Positions 15,299 through 25,725 of a stretch of DNA of 64,000 bases are shown here, piece by piece; within the stretch, counting starts at the first letter, position 1, and each line of letters begins with the position of its first letter. Under the pieces are notes generated by a model. It saw only the letters and a program-made list of their open reading frames with translations. It had not been told where the DNA came from and ran no database searches. The DNA is from Frisingicoccus sp902471845 (GTDB taxonomy: Bacteria > Bacillota > Clostridia > Lachnospirales > Lachnospiraceae), in the NCBI RefSeq assembly GCF_047030795.1, contig NZ_JBKYIC010000001.1. One strand, written 5' to 3'. Both the position numbers and the translations under genes were made by a program.

Positions 15299-18271
15299 AT
15301 GAATCAGACAATAAAAATACCGGAAGCTTACAGTATTTTGGAAAAGACATATATCGAAGAATTAAAGTCGGAGGCGCTGCTTTTAAAACATAAGAAAAGT
15401 GGGGCCCGTATTGCAGTTTTATCAAATGAGGATATAAATAAAGTATTTCATGTAGCTTTTCGAACACCGCCGAAGGACAGTACCGGAGTGGCTCATATTC
15501 TGGAGCATTCGGTTCTCTGCGGTTCTGAAGAATTTCCCGTCAAGGATCCCTTTGTGGAACTGGTTAAGGGGTCATTAAATACCTTTTTAAATGCTATGAC
15601 CTATTCGGATAAAACCGTTTACCCGGTGGCCAGCTGCAATGATACGGATTTTCAGAATTTAATGCACGTCTATCTGGATGCGGTATTCCGTCCGAATATT
15701 TATCAGAGTAAAGAAATCTTTTTACAGGAAGGGTGGCATTATGAGCTGGAAAGCAAGGATGCGCCTTTAAAATATAACGGTGTGGTTTATAACGAGATGA
15801 AGGGGGCTTTTTCATCGCCGGAACAGGTGCTCTATCGTAAAATCAGCCAGACGCTCTATCCGGATACGACGTATGGTGTGGAATCCGGCGGCGATCCGGC
15901 GAATATTCCGGATTTAAGTTATGAAGAATTTCTTGATTTCCACAGACGTTATTATCATCCATCTAATGCCTGGATTTATCTTTACGGCAATATGGATGTG
16001 GAAGAAAAACTTCAATTTATGGATAAACACTATCTGAACCATTATGACAGTATTACCGTAGACTCTTCCATCCAGATGCAGGCACCTTTTGAAAAGATGA
16101 GGGAGGTACATTCCACCTTTGCTGTTACAGATGATAATGAATTAAAAGAAAATACTTACCTGAGCTACAATGTGGTCATTGGTACGAGCCTTGACAGAGA
16201 ACTTTATCTGGCGATGCAGGTACTTGAGTATGTGCTCATGTCCTCTCCAGGAGCAGTGCTTAAAAAAGCACTTTTGGAAAGCGGCATCGGCAAAGATGTT
16301 TTTGGTGAGCTGGACAATGGCGTTTTACAGCCATATATGAGTATTATCGTAAAAAATGCGGAAGCCGGCCAGAAAGAAGACTTCCTGAAAATTATTCGGG
16401 AAACGCTTACCAGACTCGCCGATGAGGGAATTAACCGGAAATCATTGATGGCTGCTATTAATTATTATGAATTTAAATATCGCGAAGGCGATTTTGGCCG
16501 TTATCCGGCCGGACTTATGTACGGACTTCAGATGATGGACAGCTGGCTCTATGATGAAACGAAGCCATTTATCCATATCCAGGCCAGTGATACTTTTGAA
16601 ATGTTGAAAGAAAATGTTGATAAAGGCTATTTTGAACAGTTGATCCGTACATGGCTTTTGAATAATAACCACAGTTCCCTGCTCATTCTCACACCGGAGA
16701 AGGGATTGACGGAAAAGACAGAAGCAGAGACAGAAAAAAAGCTGGCCGAATATAAAGCTGGATTGTCCGGGGAAACTCTGGAAGATATGGTGCATCAGAC
16801 AAAGGCTTTGAAACGGTATCAGGAAGAACCTTCTGCACCAGAAGATTTAGAGAAAATTCCGATTCTTGAAATTGAAGATATCGAGCCGAAACCGCAGCCG
16901 TTTTATAATCAGTATGAAGAAATTCAGGGATATCCGGTACTTTACCATGACGTGGAGAGCCGGGGAATTGCCTATGTGAAATGGGTATTTGATACGGGGC
17001 TGGTGCCTTTTGACAAAATACCATATATTGGTCTTTTGTCTTCGGTGCTTGGAAATATCGATACGGAACGTCGTAATTATACAGAATTGTCGGATGAAAT
17101 CAATATTCATACCGGCGGTATCCGTCTGAATACGAATATTTACACGGAGCAGGGCAGCGCCAATATCTTTTATCCGAAGCTGGAAGTGGTCATGAAAGTA
17201 CTGGTGCCAAAGCTTTCTGATGGGGTACGATTGATGGCAGAGGTCATGTCTGAGAGCCGACTTTCTGATACGAAACGACTGAAGGAGATTATCGGCCAGT
17301 TAAAATCCCGTCTTGAAATGATGATGATCGGCAATGGGCATACCGTAGCTGTAAACCGGGCCACCAGTTGTATTTCCCTCGCCGGAATGTACAGAGAATA
17401 TGAAGAGGGACTGGCCTATTACCGGTTTATCGAGAAGCTGAATAAAGATTTTGATACACAGAAGGAACAGATCGTTAAGGAACTTAAAGAGACGGCAAAA
17501 CTTATCTTTTTGAAAGGCAATGTTCTTTTGGATGTTACCGGTTCGGAAGTATCTTTAAATTCCGTGGTTGGAGAGATGATATCTGTTCTTGAACCGGTTT
17601 TAGCTGAATCCGATGAGACGATATCCGGATGCGAAGATGGTATCCTTCCAGAAGTGAGATATGCACTGGAACGGTCTGCGGAAGGTGTTGGGACAGAAGC
17701 TTATACAACAGCGGGAATGGTCCAGTATGATGCCTGCGCAGGAGATTTTTCCCGGGCCGGATATGCTTACCATGGCGCATTAAATGTTCTTAAAGTGATG
17801 ATGAACTATGATTATCTCTGGATACGTCTGAGAGTACAGGGCGGTGCCTACGGATGTATGTGTGGTTTTTCACCAAACGGTACCGGATATTTTACATCCT
17901 ACCGGGATCCGAATCTGAAAGAAACCTATGAGGTTTATGAGGGCGCTGTAGATTATGTGAAGAATTATGAAGCAGATGAGCGGACCATGCGTAAGTTTAT
18001 TATCGGTGCTGTCAGCGGCATTGACGTACCGCTTGGAGCTTCGGATAAAGGCGCCCGCTCTTTAAGCGCATGGCTGACCCATACATCCTATGAAAAACTG
18101 GAAAAGAATCGAACAGAACTTCTGCATGCGGATGTGGAAACGATAAGAAGTCTCGCCGGCATCGTGGATGCAGTCGTGCATTCGAATATCCGCTGCGTTG
18201 TGGGCAGCGCATCAAAAATACAGGAAAATAAAGAGATGTTCCAGAAGGTTGAACCACTGACTGGAGCCTGA
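15299..18271 (+). CDS. M16C zinc metallopeptidase (presequence-protease-like)
   Basis: A 990-residue protease of the insulinase superfamily, subfamily M16C (PreP/Hyp1-like). The inverted zinc motif HILEH lies near residues 65-69, with the third ligand in VVYNEMKGAFSSPEQ. The family stretch GSLNTFLNAMTYSDKTVYP is present, and the C-terminal half (from about residue 530) repeats the M16 fold, ending with the GGAYGC segment that supplies the tyrosine/arginine pocket. There is no signal peptide, so it is cytoplasmic and likely degrades short or unstructured peptides. Length is normal. era starts 17 bp after its stop. Confidence 0.94.
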   Translation: MNQTIKIPEAYSILEKTYIEELKSEALLLKHKKSGARIAVLSNEDINKVFHVAFRTPPKDSTGVAHILEHSVLCGSEEFPVKDPFVELVKGSLNTFLNAMTYSDKTVYPVASCNDTDFQNLMHVYLDAVFRPNIYQSKEIFLQEGWHYELESKDAPLKYNGVVYNEMKGAFSSPEQVLYRKISQTLYPDTTYGVESGGDPANIPDLSYEEFLDFHRRYYHPSNAWIYLYGNMDVEEKLQFMDKHYLNHYDSITVDSSIQMQAPFEKMREVHSTFAVTDDNELKENTYLSYNVVIGTSLDRELYLAMQVLEYVLMSSPGAVLKKALLESGIGKDVFGELDNGVLQPYMSIIVKNAEAGQKEDFLKIIRETLTRLADEGINRKSLMAAINYYEFKYREGDFGRYPAGLMYGLQMMDSWLYDETKPFIHIQASDTFEMLKENVDKGYFEQLIRTWLLNNNHSSLLILTPEKGLTEKTEAETEKKLAEYKAGLSGETLEDMVHQTKALKRYQEEPSAPEDLEKIPILEIEDIEPKPQPFYNQYEEIQGYPVLYHDVESRGIAYVKWVFDTGLVPFDKIPYIGLLSSVLGNIDTERRNYTELSDEINIHTGGIRLNTNIYTEQGSANIFYPKLEVVMKVLVPKLSDGVRLMAEVMSESRLSDTKRLKEIIGQLKSRLEMMMIGNGHTVAVNRATSCISLAGMYREYEEGLAYYRFIEKLNKDFDTQKEQIVKELKETAKLIFLKGNVLLDVTGSEVSLNSVVGEMISVLEPVLAESDETISGCEDGILPEVRYALERSAEGVGTEAYTTAGMVQYDACAGDFSRAGYAYHGALNVLKVMMNYDYLWIRLRVQGGAYGCMCGFSPNGTGYFTSYRDPNLKETYEVYEGAVDYVKNYEADERTMRKFIIGAVSGIDVPLGASDKGARSLSAWLTHTSYEKLEKNRTELLHADVETIRSLAGIVDAVVHSNIRCVVGSASKIQENKEMFQKVEPLTGA

Positions 18272-18288
18272 CAGGGAGAATACAATAT

Positions 18289-19197
18289 ATGGAAAAAAAA
18301 CAATTTAAATCTGGTTTTGTCACGCTGATCGGCCGTCCAAATGTAGGGAAATCTACATTGATGAATCAGTTGATCGGGCAGAAGATAGCGATTACGTCGA
18401 ATAAGCCTCAGACGACAAGAAACCGGATTCAAACCGTGTACACAAGTGATGAGGGACAGATTGTCTTTTTGGATACGCCGGGAATTCATAAGGCGAAAAA
18501 TAAGCTTGGCGAGTACATGGTGAATGTGGCGGAACGAACCCTCAATGAAGTCGATGTGGTATTATGGCTTGTGGAGCCGTCCACTTTTGTGGGAGCGGGA
18601 GAACAGCACATCATTGAACAGCTTAAAAAAACAAAGACGCCGATTCTTCTTATTATCAATAAAATGGATATGGTAAAAAAAGAAGAACTGCTGGAAGTGA
18701 TGAAAGTATATGGCGGATTGATGGATTTTGCGGAGATCATTCCATGCTGTGCATTTACCGGTGAAAACTGTAAAGACGTTATTGCTTCGATTATGAAATA
18801 TCTGCCGGAGGGGCCGAAGTTTTATGACGATGACGTGGTGACTGATCAGCCTGAACGGCAGATCGTGGCCGAACTGATTCGGGAAAAGGTCCTGCGTCTC
18901 ATGGATGCGGAGGTGCCTCATGGCATCGCTGTTTCTGTGGAATCCATGAAAATGCGCCGTCACGGGCATATGATGGATATTCATGCGACGATTGTCTGTG
19001 AACGGGATTCCCATAAGGGAATGATCATCGGCAAGCAGGGGCGTATGCTTCAGCAGATTGGGCAGAATGCCCGGTTTGAGATTGAAAATCTGCTGGATAC
19101 CAAGGTAAATCTTCAGCTTTGGGTGAAGGTTAAGAAAGACTGGAGAGACAGTGATTTTCTTATAAAGAATTTTGGTTACGATAAAAATGATTATTAG
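18289..19197 (+). CDS. era: GTPase Era
   Basis: A 302-residue ribosome-assembly GTPase that binds the 3' end of 16S rRNA. G1 is GRPNVGKST, G3 DTPG, G4 NKMD, and a KH RNA-binding domain with HKGMIIGKQGRMLQQIG occupies the last 90 residues. It is followed after 8 bp by recO, a common Firmicute arrangement. Confidence 0.98.
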   Translation: MEKKQFKSGFVTLIGRPNVGKSTLMNQLIGQKIAITSNKPQTTRNRIQTVYTSDEGQIVFLDTPGIHKAKNKLGEYMVNVAERTLNEVDVVLWLVEPSTFVGAGEQHIIEQLKKTKTPILLIINKMDMVKKEELLEVMKVYGGLMDFAEIIPCCAFTGENCKDVIASIMKYLPEGPKFYDDDVVTDQPERQIVAELIREKVLRLMDAEVPHGIAVSVESMKMRRHGHMMDIHATIVCERDSHKGMIIGKQGRMLQQIGQNARFEIENLLDTKVNLQLWVKVKKDWRDSDFLIKNFGYDKNDY

Positions 19198-19205
19198 GTG
19201 ATAGT

Positions 19206-19964
19206 GTGATAGAATCGACGGCGGTCACCGGAATGGTGATCGGGACATCTCCCATAAATGAATATGACCGGCGCGTGGTGCTTCTGACAAAAGAACGGGG
19301 CAAGATTACCGCTTTTGCCAGAGGGGCCAGGCGGCAGTACAGCGCTATGCTGGCAGGAACTCAGCTTTTTGCTTTTGGTACCTTTCGGGTTATTGAAGGT
19401 AAAAATGCCTATACCCTTGTTTCGGCGGAGATTACGAATTATTTTGAAGCCATTCCAAAGGAACCGCTGAGAGCCTGTTATGCATCCTACTTTCTGGAAT
19501 TGGCCGGGTATTATGCCAGAGAGAATAATAATGAAGTGGAGCTGTTAAAACTGCTTTATCAGACGCTTCGGATCCTATGCCGGGATTCTGTGCCGAAGGC
19601 TTTGATTCGGGTCATTTATGAGCTGAGAATTTTTGTTGTCAACGGAGAGTATCCGGAATGCTTCCACTGTATATGCTGCGGCGAGGAAAAAGGACTGGGG
19701 CATTTCAGTCCGAAGCGAAACGGAGTTGTCTGTGACAAATGTCTGCCGGAAGCTGGTCAGGTGCTGCCTTTGGACCCTTCGGCCCTCTATGCAGCCCAGT
19801 ATATTATCACGTCGCCGATTGAAAAACTTTATACATTTAATGTGTCATCCGAAGTTCTGCATCAATTGCAGAAAGTGATGGAGTATTACATACGGGAACA
19901 TATTGATAAGACATTTAAATCTCTGGAAATTCTGAATATTATGGAAAATGCGGGCGGATTTTAA
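19206..19964 (+). CDS. recO: DNA repair protein RecO
   Basis: A 252-residue recombination mediator that loads RecA with RecR. The N-terminal OB fold starts TGMVIGTSPINEYDRRVVLL, and a four-cysteine zinc site (CICC ... CDKC) lies near residues 155-180. The start is GTG at 19206 with AGGTGAT just upstream; no in-frame ATG fits. It closes the peptidase-era-recO group. Confidence 0.95.
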   Translation: MIESTAVTGMVIGTSPINEYDRRVVLLTKERGKITAFARGARRQYSAMLAGTQLFAFGTFRVIEGKNAYTLVSAEITNYFEAIPKEPLRACYASYFLELAGYYARENNNEVELLKLLYQTLRILCRDSVPKALIRVIYELRIFVVNGEYPECFHCICCGEEKGLGHFSPKRNGVVCDKCLPEAGQVLPLDPSALYAAQYIITSPIEKLYTFNVSSEVLHQLQKVMEYYIREHIDKTFKSLEILNIMENAGGF

Positions 19965-20003
19965 AAGAAATATAGTTTACATGAGTTGTACCAATAAAAA
20001 ATC

Positions 20004-20032
20004 TTGAAAAAAGCCTTGATAAAGGATACAAT
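20004..20032 (+). promoter_or_regulatory. glyQS promoter
   Basis: TTGAAA (20004-20009), 17-bp spacer, TACAAT (20027-20032). Transcription would begin about 30 nt before the ATG, leaving no room for a T-box leader. Confidence 0.78.
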
Positions 20033-20069
20033 AAAACAAGCGAAAAGAATTGAGTGAGGTAAAAGCATT

Positions 20070-21458
20070 ATGGAAAAAACAATGGAAAAAATTGTTGCTT
20101 TGGCAAAGGCGAGAGGATTTGTATATCCGGGTTCAGAAATTTACGGCGGCCTTGCCAATACATGGGATTATGGCAATCTCGGCGTAGAGTTGAAAAATAA
20201 TGTAAAACGTGCATGGTGGCAGAAATTCATTCAGGAAAATCCATACAATGTCGGTGTGGACTGTGCGATTCTCATGAATCCTCAGACATGGGTGGCCTCC
20301 GGTCATCTGGGCGGTTTTTCAGACCCTCTGATGGACTGTAAAGAATGTCATGAACGTTTCCGTGCCGATAAGATCATCGAAGATTTCAGTGCGGAAAAGG
20401 GTATTGAGCTGACAAGCTCTGTGGATGGCTGGTCCAATGAGGAGATGCAGAACTTTATCGCGGAACATAAGATTCCATGCCCGACCTGCGGTGCTCATAA
20501 CTTTACAGAAATCCGTCAGTTTAATCTGATGTTTAAAACTTTCCAGGGTGTTACAGAAGATGCAAAGAATACGGTATATCTCAGACCGGAAACGGCCCAG
20601 GGTATCTTTGTTAACTTTAAAAATGTTCAGAGAACATCCCGTAAAAAGATTCCTTTCGGTATTGGACAGATCGGTAAATCCTTCAGAAATGAAATCACAC
20701 CGGGTAACTTTACCTTCCGTACCCGTGAGTTTGAACAGATGGAGCTGGAATTCTTCTGTGAACCGGATACGGATCTGGAATGGTTTGCTTACTGGAAAGA
20801 TTTCTGTATCAACTGGCTGAAATCTCTCGGTATGAAAGAGGAAGAGATGCGTGTCCGTGACCATGATAAAGAAGAATTATCCTTCTACAGCAAGGCGACT
20901 TCCGATATTGAATTCCTTTTCCCATTCGGATGGGGTGAGTTGTGGGGCATTGCTGACAGAACCGATTATGACCTGACACAGCATCAGAATGTATCCAATG
21001 TGGATCTGACATACTTTGATGATCAGAAGAAAGAAAAATATATTCCATATGTTATTGAACCATCTCTCGGAGCAGACCGTGTCGTTTTGGCTTTCCTTTG
21101 TGGAGCTTACGATGAAGAAGAACTTGAAGGCGGCGATATGCGTACCGTTCTTCGTTTTCATCCGGCCCTGGCTCCAGTGAAAGTCGGCGTACTTCCATTG
21201 TCTAAGAAATTAAATGAGGGCGCTGAGAAAGTATTTGAGATGCTCAGCAAAAAATATAACTGTGAGTATGATGACAGAGGCAATATCGGAAAACGTTATC
21301 GTCGTCAGGATGAAATTGGTACACCATATTGTGTAACCTATGACTTTGAATCGGAAGAGGACGGCTGCGTTACTGTACGTGAACGTGACAGTATGGCACA
21401 GGAGCGTATCAAGATTGAGGATTTAGCGGCATATTTTGAAGAAAAGATGCAGTTCTAA
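20070..21458 (+). CDS. glyQS: Glycyl-tRNA synthetase (dimeric, class II)
   Basis: A 462-residue alpha2-type GlyRS. It has VYPGSEIYGGLANTWDYGN at the N-terminus, the class II motif 2 region (RNEITPGNFTFRTREFEQME), RPETAQGIFVNF, and a C-terminal anticodon-binding domain. Cysteine pairs (CKEC, CPTCG) suggest a zinc site in the insertion domain. It is not the alpha/beta heterotetramer form. It has its own promoter and is followed by ppdK. Confidence 0.97.
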   Translation: MEKTMEKIVALAKARGFVYPGSEIYGGLANTWDYGNLGVELKNNVKRAWWQKFIQENPYNVGVDCAILMNPQTWVASGHLGGFSDPLMDCKECHERFRADKIIEDFSAEKGIELTSSVDGWSNEEMQNFIAEHKIPCPTCGAHNFTEIRQFNLMFKTFQGVTEDAKNTVYLRPETAQGIFVNFKNVQRTSRKKIPFGIGQIGKSFRNEITPGNFTFRTREFEQMELEFFCEPDTDLEWFAYWKDFCINWLKSLGMKEEEMRVRDHDKEELSFYSKATSDIEFLFPFGWGELWGIADRTDYDLTQHQNVSNVDLTYFDDQKKEKYIPYVIEPSLGADRVVLAFLCGAYDEEELEGGDMRTVLRFHPALAPVKVGVLPLSKKLNEGAEKVFEMLSKKYNCEYDDRGNIGKRYRRQDEIGTPYCVTYDFESEEDGCVTVRERDSMAQERIKIEDLAAYFEEKMQF

Positions 21459-21461
21459 TCC

Positions 21462-21490
21462 TTGACTAACACGGGGTTATGTTATAAAAT
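21462..21490 (+). promoter_or_regulatory. ppdK promoter
   Basis: TTGACT (21462-21467), 17-bp spacer, TAAAAT (21485-21490). Leader of about 60 nt, A/T-rich, with GGAGGAATG directly upstream of the start. Confidence 0.75.
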
Positions 21491-21559
21491 TAACATATAA
21501 ATTGTATTTGATAAAATACAAAAAACAAAAATATTATAATGAATTAGGAGGAATGACCG

Positions 21560-24184
21560 ATGAACAAATGGGTCTATATGTTTACGGAAGGTAATGCCAA
21601 TATGCGTGAACTCCTTGGCGGTAAAGGTGCAAACCTGGCCGAGATGACAAATTTAGGACTGCCGGTTCCGCAGGGCTTCACAATTACAACAGAAGCTTGT
21701 ACACAGTACTACGAGGATGGCCGTACAATTAACGATGAGATTATGGGACAGATTATGGAAGCTATCACCAAGATGGAAGCCATTACAGGCAAGAAATTTG
21801 GCGATAAGGAGAATCCATTACTTGTATCCGTTCGTTCCGGTGCAAGAGCATCCATGCCAGGTATGATGGATACTATTCTGAACCTTGGTCTGAACGAAGA
21901 AGTTGTGGAAGTCTTATCCGCAAAATCCGGTAACCCACGTTGGGCATGGGATTGCTACAGAAGATTCATTCAGATGTATTCGGACGTAGTTATGGAAGTA
22001 GGTAAGAAATATTTTGAAGAGCTGATCGACAAGATGAAGGCTGAAAAAGGCGTAACTCAGGACGTTGAGCTGACGGCTGATGACCTTCATGAACTTGCAA
22101 ATCAGTTCAAGGCTGAATATAAAGAAAAAATCGGTGTTGATTTCCCAACAGATCCAAAGGAACAGCTGATGGGTGCAATCAAAGCCGTATTCCGTTCCTG
22201 GGACAACCCACGTGCTAATGTATATCGTCGTGATAATGATATCCCTTATTCCTGGGGTACAGCTGTTAACGTACAGATGATGGCCTTTGGTAACATGGGT
22301 GAGACATCCGGTACAGGTGTTGCATTTACACGTGACCCTGCAACAGGTGAAAAACATCTGATGGGCGAATTCCTTATGAATGCTCAGGGTGAGGACGTTG
22401 TAGCCGGCGTTCGTACACCACAGAAGATTGATCAGTTAAAAGATGTTATGCCTGAAGTTTATGAACAGTTCGTTGGTATCTGCAATACTCTGGAAAATCA
22501 TTACAGAGATATGCAGGATATGGAGTTTACAATTGAAGACAAACATCTCTATATGTTACAGACACGTAACGGTAAGAGAACAGCTCAGGCTGCTTTGAAG
22601 ATTGCCTGTGACCTTGTTGATGAAGGTATGATCACAGAAGAAAAAGCTGTTGCTATGATCGAGCCTCGTAACCTGGATACATTACTGCATCCACAGTTTG
22701 ACCAGGCTGCTTTAAAAGCTGCTGTTCCTGTTGGAAAAGCCCTTGGTGCTTCTCCGGGAGCTGCCTGCGGTAAGATCGTATTCTCTGCAGATGACGCTAA
22801 AGAATGGGCAGCCAGAGGTGAAAAAGTCGTTCTTGTACGTCTTGAAACATCTCCGGAAGATATCGAAGGTATGAAGGCTGCTCAGGGTATCCTGACAGTT
22901 CGTGGTGGTATGACATCTCATGCAGCCGTTGTTGCTCGTGGTATGGGTACATGCTGTGTATCCGGCTGTGGCGACATCGTTATGGATGAAGAAAATAAGA
23001 GATTCACATTGGCTGGAAAAGAATATCATGAAGGTGATGAAATCTCCATCGATGGTACAACAGGTAACATTTACGAAGGTATCATCCCTACAGTAGATGC
23101 AACTATCGCAGGAGAATTCGGCCGCATCATGGGATGGGCTGATAAATACAGAGTCCTCAAAGTACGTACCAACGCAGATACACCGGCGGACGCTAAGAAA
23201 GCCCGTGAACTTGGTGCTGAAGGTATCGGTCTTTGCCGTACAGAGCATATGTTCTTCGGTGAGGGCAGAATTGATGCTTTCCGTGAGATGATTTGTTCCG
23301 AAACTGTTGAAGAGAGAGAAGCTGCCCTTGAAAAGATTCTTCCATATCAGCAGGGCGACTTTGAAGCATTATACGAAGCTCTTGAGGGAACTCCGGTTAC
23401 GATTCGTTTCCTGGATCCGCCGCTTCACGAATTCGTTCCTACAGAGGAAGAAGATATTGAGAAACTGGCTGCTGCTCAGGGCAAGAGCGTTGAGACAATC
23501 AAAGGTATCATCCAGGGACTTCATGAATTTAACCCAATGATGGGTCATCGTGGATGCCGTCTGCCGGTAACATATCCTGAAATTGCTGTAATGCAGACAA
23601 AGGCTGTTATCCGTGCGGCCCTCAATGTTAAGAAAGCTCATCCAGACTGGACAATCGTACCTGAAATTATGATTCCGCTGGTTGGCGAAGTAAAAGAATT
23701 AAAATATGTAAAGAAATTTGTTGTTGAGACCGCTGATGCTGAAATTGCTGCATCCGGCATCGATTTGAAGTATGAAGTTGGTACAATGATCGAGATTCCG
23801 AGAGCTTGTCTGACAGCAGACGAGATTGCTAAAGAAGCTGATTTCTTCTGCTTCGGTACAAACGACCTGACACAGATGTGCTTTGGTTTCTCCCGTGATG
23901 ACGCTGGTAAGTTCCTTGATGCTTACTATGACGCAAAGATCCTGGAGAACGATCCATTTGCCAAACTTGACCAGAAGGGTGTTGGTAAACTGATGGATAT
24001 GGCGATTACATTAGGTAAGCCGGCAAATCCAAATCTTCATATCGGTATCTGCGGTGAGCACGGCGGAGATCCATCTTCCGTAGAATTCTGCCATAAGATT
24101 GGTCTGGATTATGTATCCTGTTCACCATTCCGTGTGCCAATTGCAAGACTGGCCGCAGCACAGGCAGCTATTAACAATAAATAA
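21560..24184 (+). CDS. ppdK: Pyruvate, phosphate dikinase
   Basis: An 874-residue enzyme that interconverts pyruvate + ATP + Pi and PEP + AMP + PPi; in anaerobes it often runs in the glycolytic direction. An N-terminal ATP-binding domain (LLGGKGANLAEMT ... SVRSGARASMPGMMDT) is followed by the swivelling phosphohistidine domain with GGMTSHAAVVARGMG (His near 455) and a C-terminal PEP/pyruvate TIM barrel with GLCRTEHMF and the catalytic cysteine in ICGEHGG. Full length. High expression is suggested by its strong RBS and even codon use, like groEL. Confidence 0.98.
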   Translation: MNKWVYMFTEGNANMRELLGGKGANLAEMTNLGLPVPQGFTITTEACTQYYEDGRTINDEIMGQIMEAITKMEAITGKKFGDKENPLLVSVRSGARASMPGMMDTILNLGLNEEVVEVLSAKSGNPRWAWDCYRRFIQMYSDVVMEVGKKYFEELIDKMKAEKGVTQDVELTADDLHELANQFKAEYKEKIGVDFPTDPKEQLMGAIKAVFRSWDNPRANVYRRDNDIPYSWGTAVNVQMMAFGNMGETSGTGVAFTRDPATGEKHLMGEFLMNAQGEDVVAGVRTPQKIDQLKDVMPEVYEQFVGICNTLENHYRDMQDMEFTIEDKHLYMLQTRNGKRTAQAALKIACDLVDEGMITEEKAVAMIEPRNLDTLLHPQFDQAALKAAVPVGKALGASPGAACGKIVFSADDAKEWAARGEKVVLVRLETSPEDIEGMKAAQGILTVRGGMTSHAAVVARGMGTCCVSGCGDIVMDEENKRFTLAGKEYHEGDEISIDGTTGNIYEGIIPTVDATIAGEFGRIMGWADKYRVLKVRTNADTPADAKKARELGAEGIGLCRTEHMFFGEGRIDAFREMICSETVEEREAALEKILPYQQGDFEALYEALEGTPVTIRFLDPPLHEFVPTEEEDIEKLAAAQGKSVETIKGIIQGLHEFNPMMGHRGCRLPVTYPEIAVMQTKAVIRAALNVKKAHPDWTIVPEIMIPLVGEVKELKYVKKFVVETADAEIAASGIDLKYEVGTMIEIPRACLTADEIAKEADFFCFGTNDLTQMCFGFSRDDAGKFLDAYYDAKILENDPFAKLDQKGVGKLMDMAITLGKPANPNLHIGICGEHGGDPSSVEFCHKIGLDYVSCSPFRVPIARLAAAQAAINNK

Positions 24185-24199
24185 TCATTAGATTAGATA

Positions 24200-24236
24200 G
24201 GCGTACCATTAGAAATAGTGGTACGCTTATTTTTTT
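24200..24236 (+). terminator. Terminator of ppdK
   Basis: GCGTACCA (24201-24208) pairs with TGGTACGC (24219-24226) followed by TTATTTTTTT. Confidence 0.92.
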
Positions 24237-24374
24237 GTCTTTAAATACATCTACTATAAGAAAACAACCATCTTTAGACCATCTTAATACGGACATAAAT
24301 ATTCTTTTACCTTCTTTATCCAGACGGACGTATGATAAAAAGCAGATAAAGAGTTGTAAAGGAGTAGCACAAGT

Positions 24375-25709
24375 ATGGGCACCTTCGTTCATAAAAAGAG
24401 GAAATTGACATCGTTTCAGATTATTATTTTTGGATTTTCCGGTGTAATCTTGTTGGGGGCAATTCTTTTAATGCTGCCGTTTTCCAGCCGGGAAGGAATG
24501 ACAACACCGTTTTTAGATGCTTTGTTTACATCGACCTCCGCAGTATGTGTTACGGGACTTGTACTTCATGATACTGCCACTTACTGGTCCACTTTCGGGC
24601 AGCTGATCATCATGCTTCTGATTCAGATTGGAGGTATGGGGGTGATTACAGTGGCCGCTTCTTTTGCAATGATTTCCGGCAAAAAGATTTCTTTAATGCA
24701 GCGCAGTACGATGCAGGAGGCCATTTCAGCGCCAAAGGTGGGAGGTATTGTCCGGCTGACCAACTTTATTGTAAGGGTTACTCTGTTGGTCGAACTGTCA
24801 GGGGCCGTTGTTATGGCTCCCGTATTTTGCCGTGATTTCGGAATCAAAGGACTTTGGATGGCGCTGTTTCATTCCGTATCTGCATTCTGTAATGCCGGAT
24901 TTGACCTGATGGGCACGAAAGCGGTCTTTTCTTCGCTGACCGGCTATGCCACTGATCCGGTAATTAACCTGACGATTATGTTTTTGATCATCGTGGGCGG
25001 TATTGGTTTTCTGACATGGGACGATATCCGGACAAACAGGACTCACTTACATAAGTACAGGATGCAGAGTAAAGTCATCCTTTGTACAACGGCTATCCTG
25101 CTGATTGTTCCGGCCATCTATTTTTTCTTTTGTGAATTTGACGATCTTGAACCGATGGAAAGAATTTTAGCCTCACTTTTTCAGTCGGTAACGCCAAGAA
25201 CTGCAGGCTTTAACACAGTAGATTTGACCAACATGCATGAAGCTGGACAATATATTATCATTATGTTAATGCTGATCGGCGGCAGTCCGGGTTCTACCGC
25301 AGGAGGCATGAAAACTACGACGATTGCTGTGCTGTTTGCCGCATCAATCGCCACATTTTGCAGAAAAGAACATACCCATTTTTTTGGACGCCGGATCGGT
25401 GATGATGTGGTTAAAAATGCGGCAACTATCCTGCTTATGTATCTTATACTATTCTTTTTTGGCGGGCTGATCATCAGTATGGTTGAAGGGCTTCCAATGC
25501 TCATCTGTCTGTTTGAGGCTGCTTCAGCAGTAGGGACAGTTGGGCTTTCGATGGGAATCACGCCGGGCCTCGGTATATTATCCAGAATGATTCTGATTCT
25601 GCTCATGTTTTTCGGCAGGGTCGGAGGCCTGACATTGATCTTTGCTGCCCTGTCTGGTACGAAAAAAAGGGTTGCAAAACTTCCGCAGGAGAAAATAACG
25701 GTTGGATAA
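24375..25709 (+). CDS. ktrB: Potassium uptake protein, TrkH/KtrB family
   Basis: A 444-residue membrane channel subunit with four membrane-pore-membrane repeats. The four filter regions are visible: SAVCVTGL (near 60), SAFCNAGFD (near 170), VTPRTAGFN (near 275) and SAVGTVGLSMG (near 388). Its length is that of KtrB rather than the longer TrkH. It should form a dimer gated by the cytoplasmic KtrA ring. AAAGGAG lies upstream. A KtrA-type gene follows 16 bp after the stop and a KdpD/KdpE pair comes next, so potassium sensing and uptake are joined here. Confidence 0.94.
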   Translation: MGTFVHKKRKLTSFQIIIFGFSGVILLGAILLMLPFSSREGMTTPFLDALFTSTSAVCVTGLVLHDTATYWSTFGQLIIMLLIQIGGMGVITVAASFAMISGKKISLMQRSTMQEAISAPKVGGIVRLTNFIVRVTLLVELSGAVVMAPVFCRDFGIKGLWMALFHSVSAFCNAGFDLMGTKAVFSSLTGYATDPVINLTIMFLIIVGGIGFLTWDDIRTNRTHLHKYRMQSKVILCTTAILLIVPAIYFFFCEFDDLEPMERILASLFQSVTPRTAGFNTVDLTNMHEAGQYIIIMLMLIGGSPGSTAGGMKTTTIAVLFAASIATFCRKEHTHFFGRRIGDDVVKNAATILLMYLILFFFGGLIISMVEGLPMLICLFEAASAVGTVGLSMGITPGLGILSRMILILLMFFGRVGGLTLIFAALSGTKKRVAKLPQEKITVG

Positions 25710-25725
25710 AGGAGGAAACAGTCAT

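Noticed and set aside
19965..20069. T-box leader before glyQS
   Set aside because: The promoter leaves only about 30 nt of leader and no T-box sequence is present.
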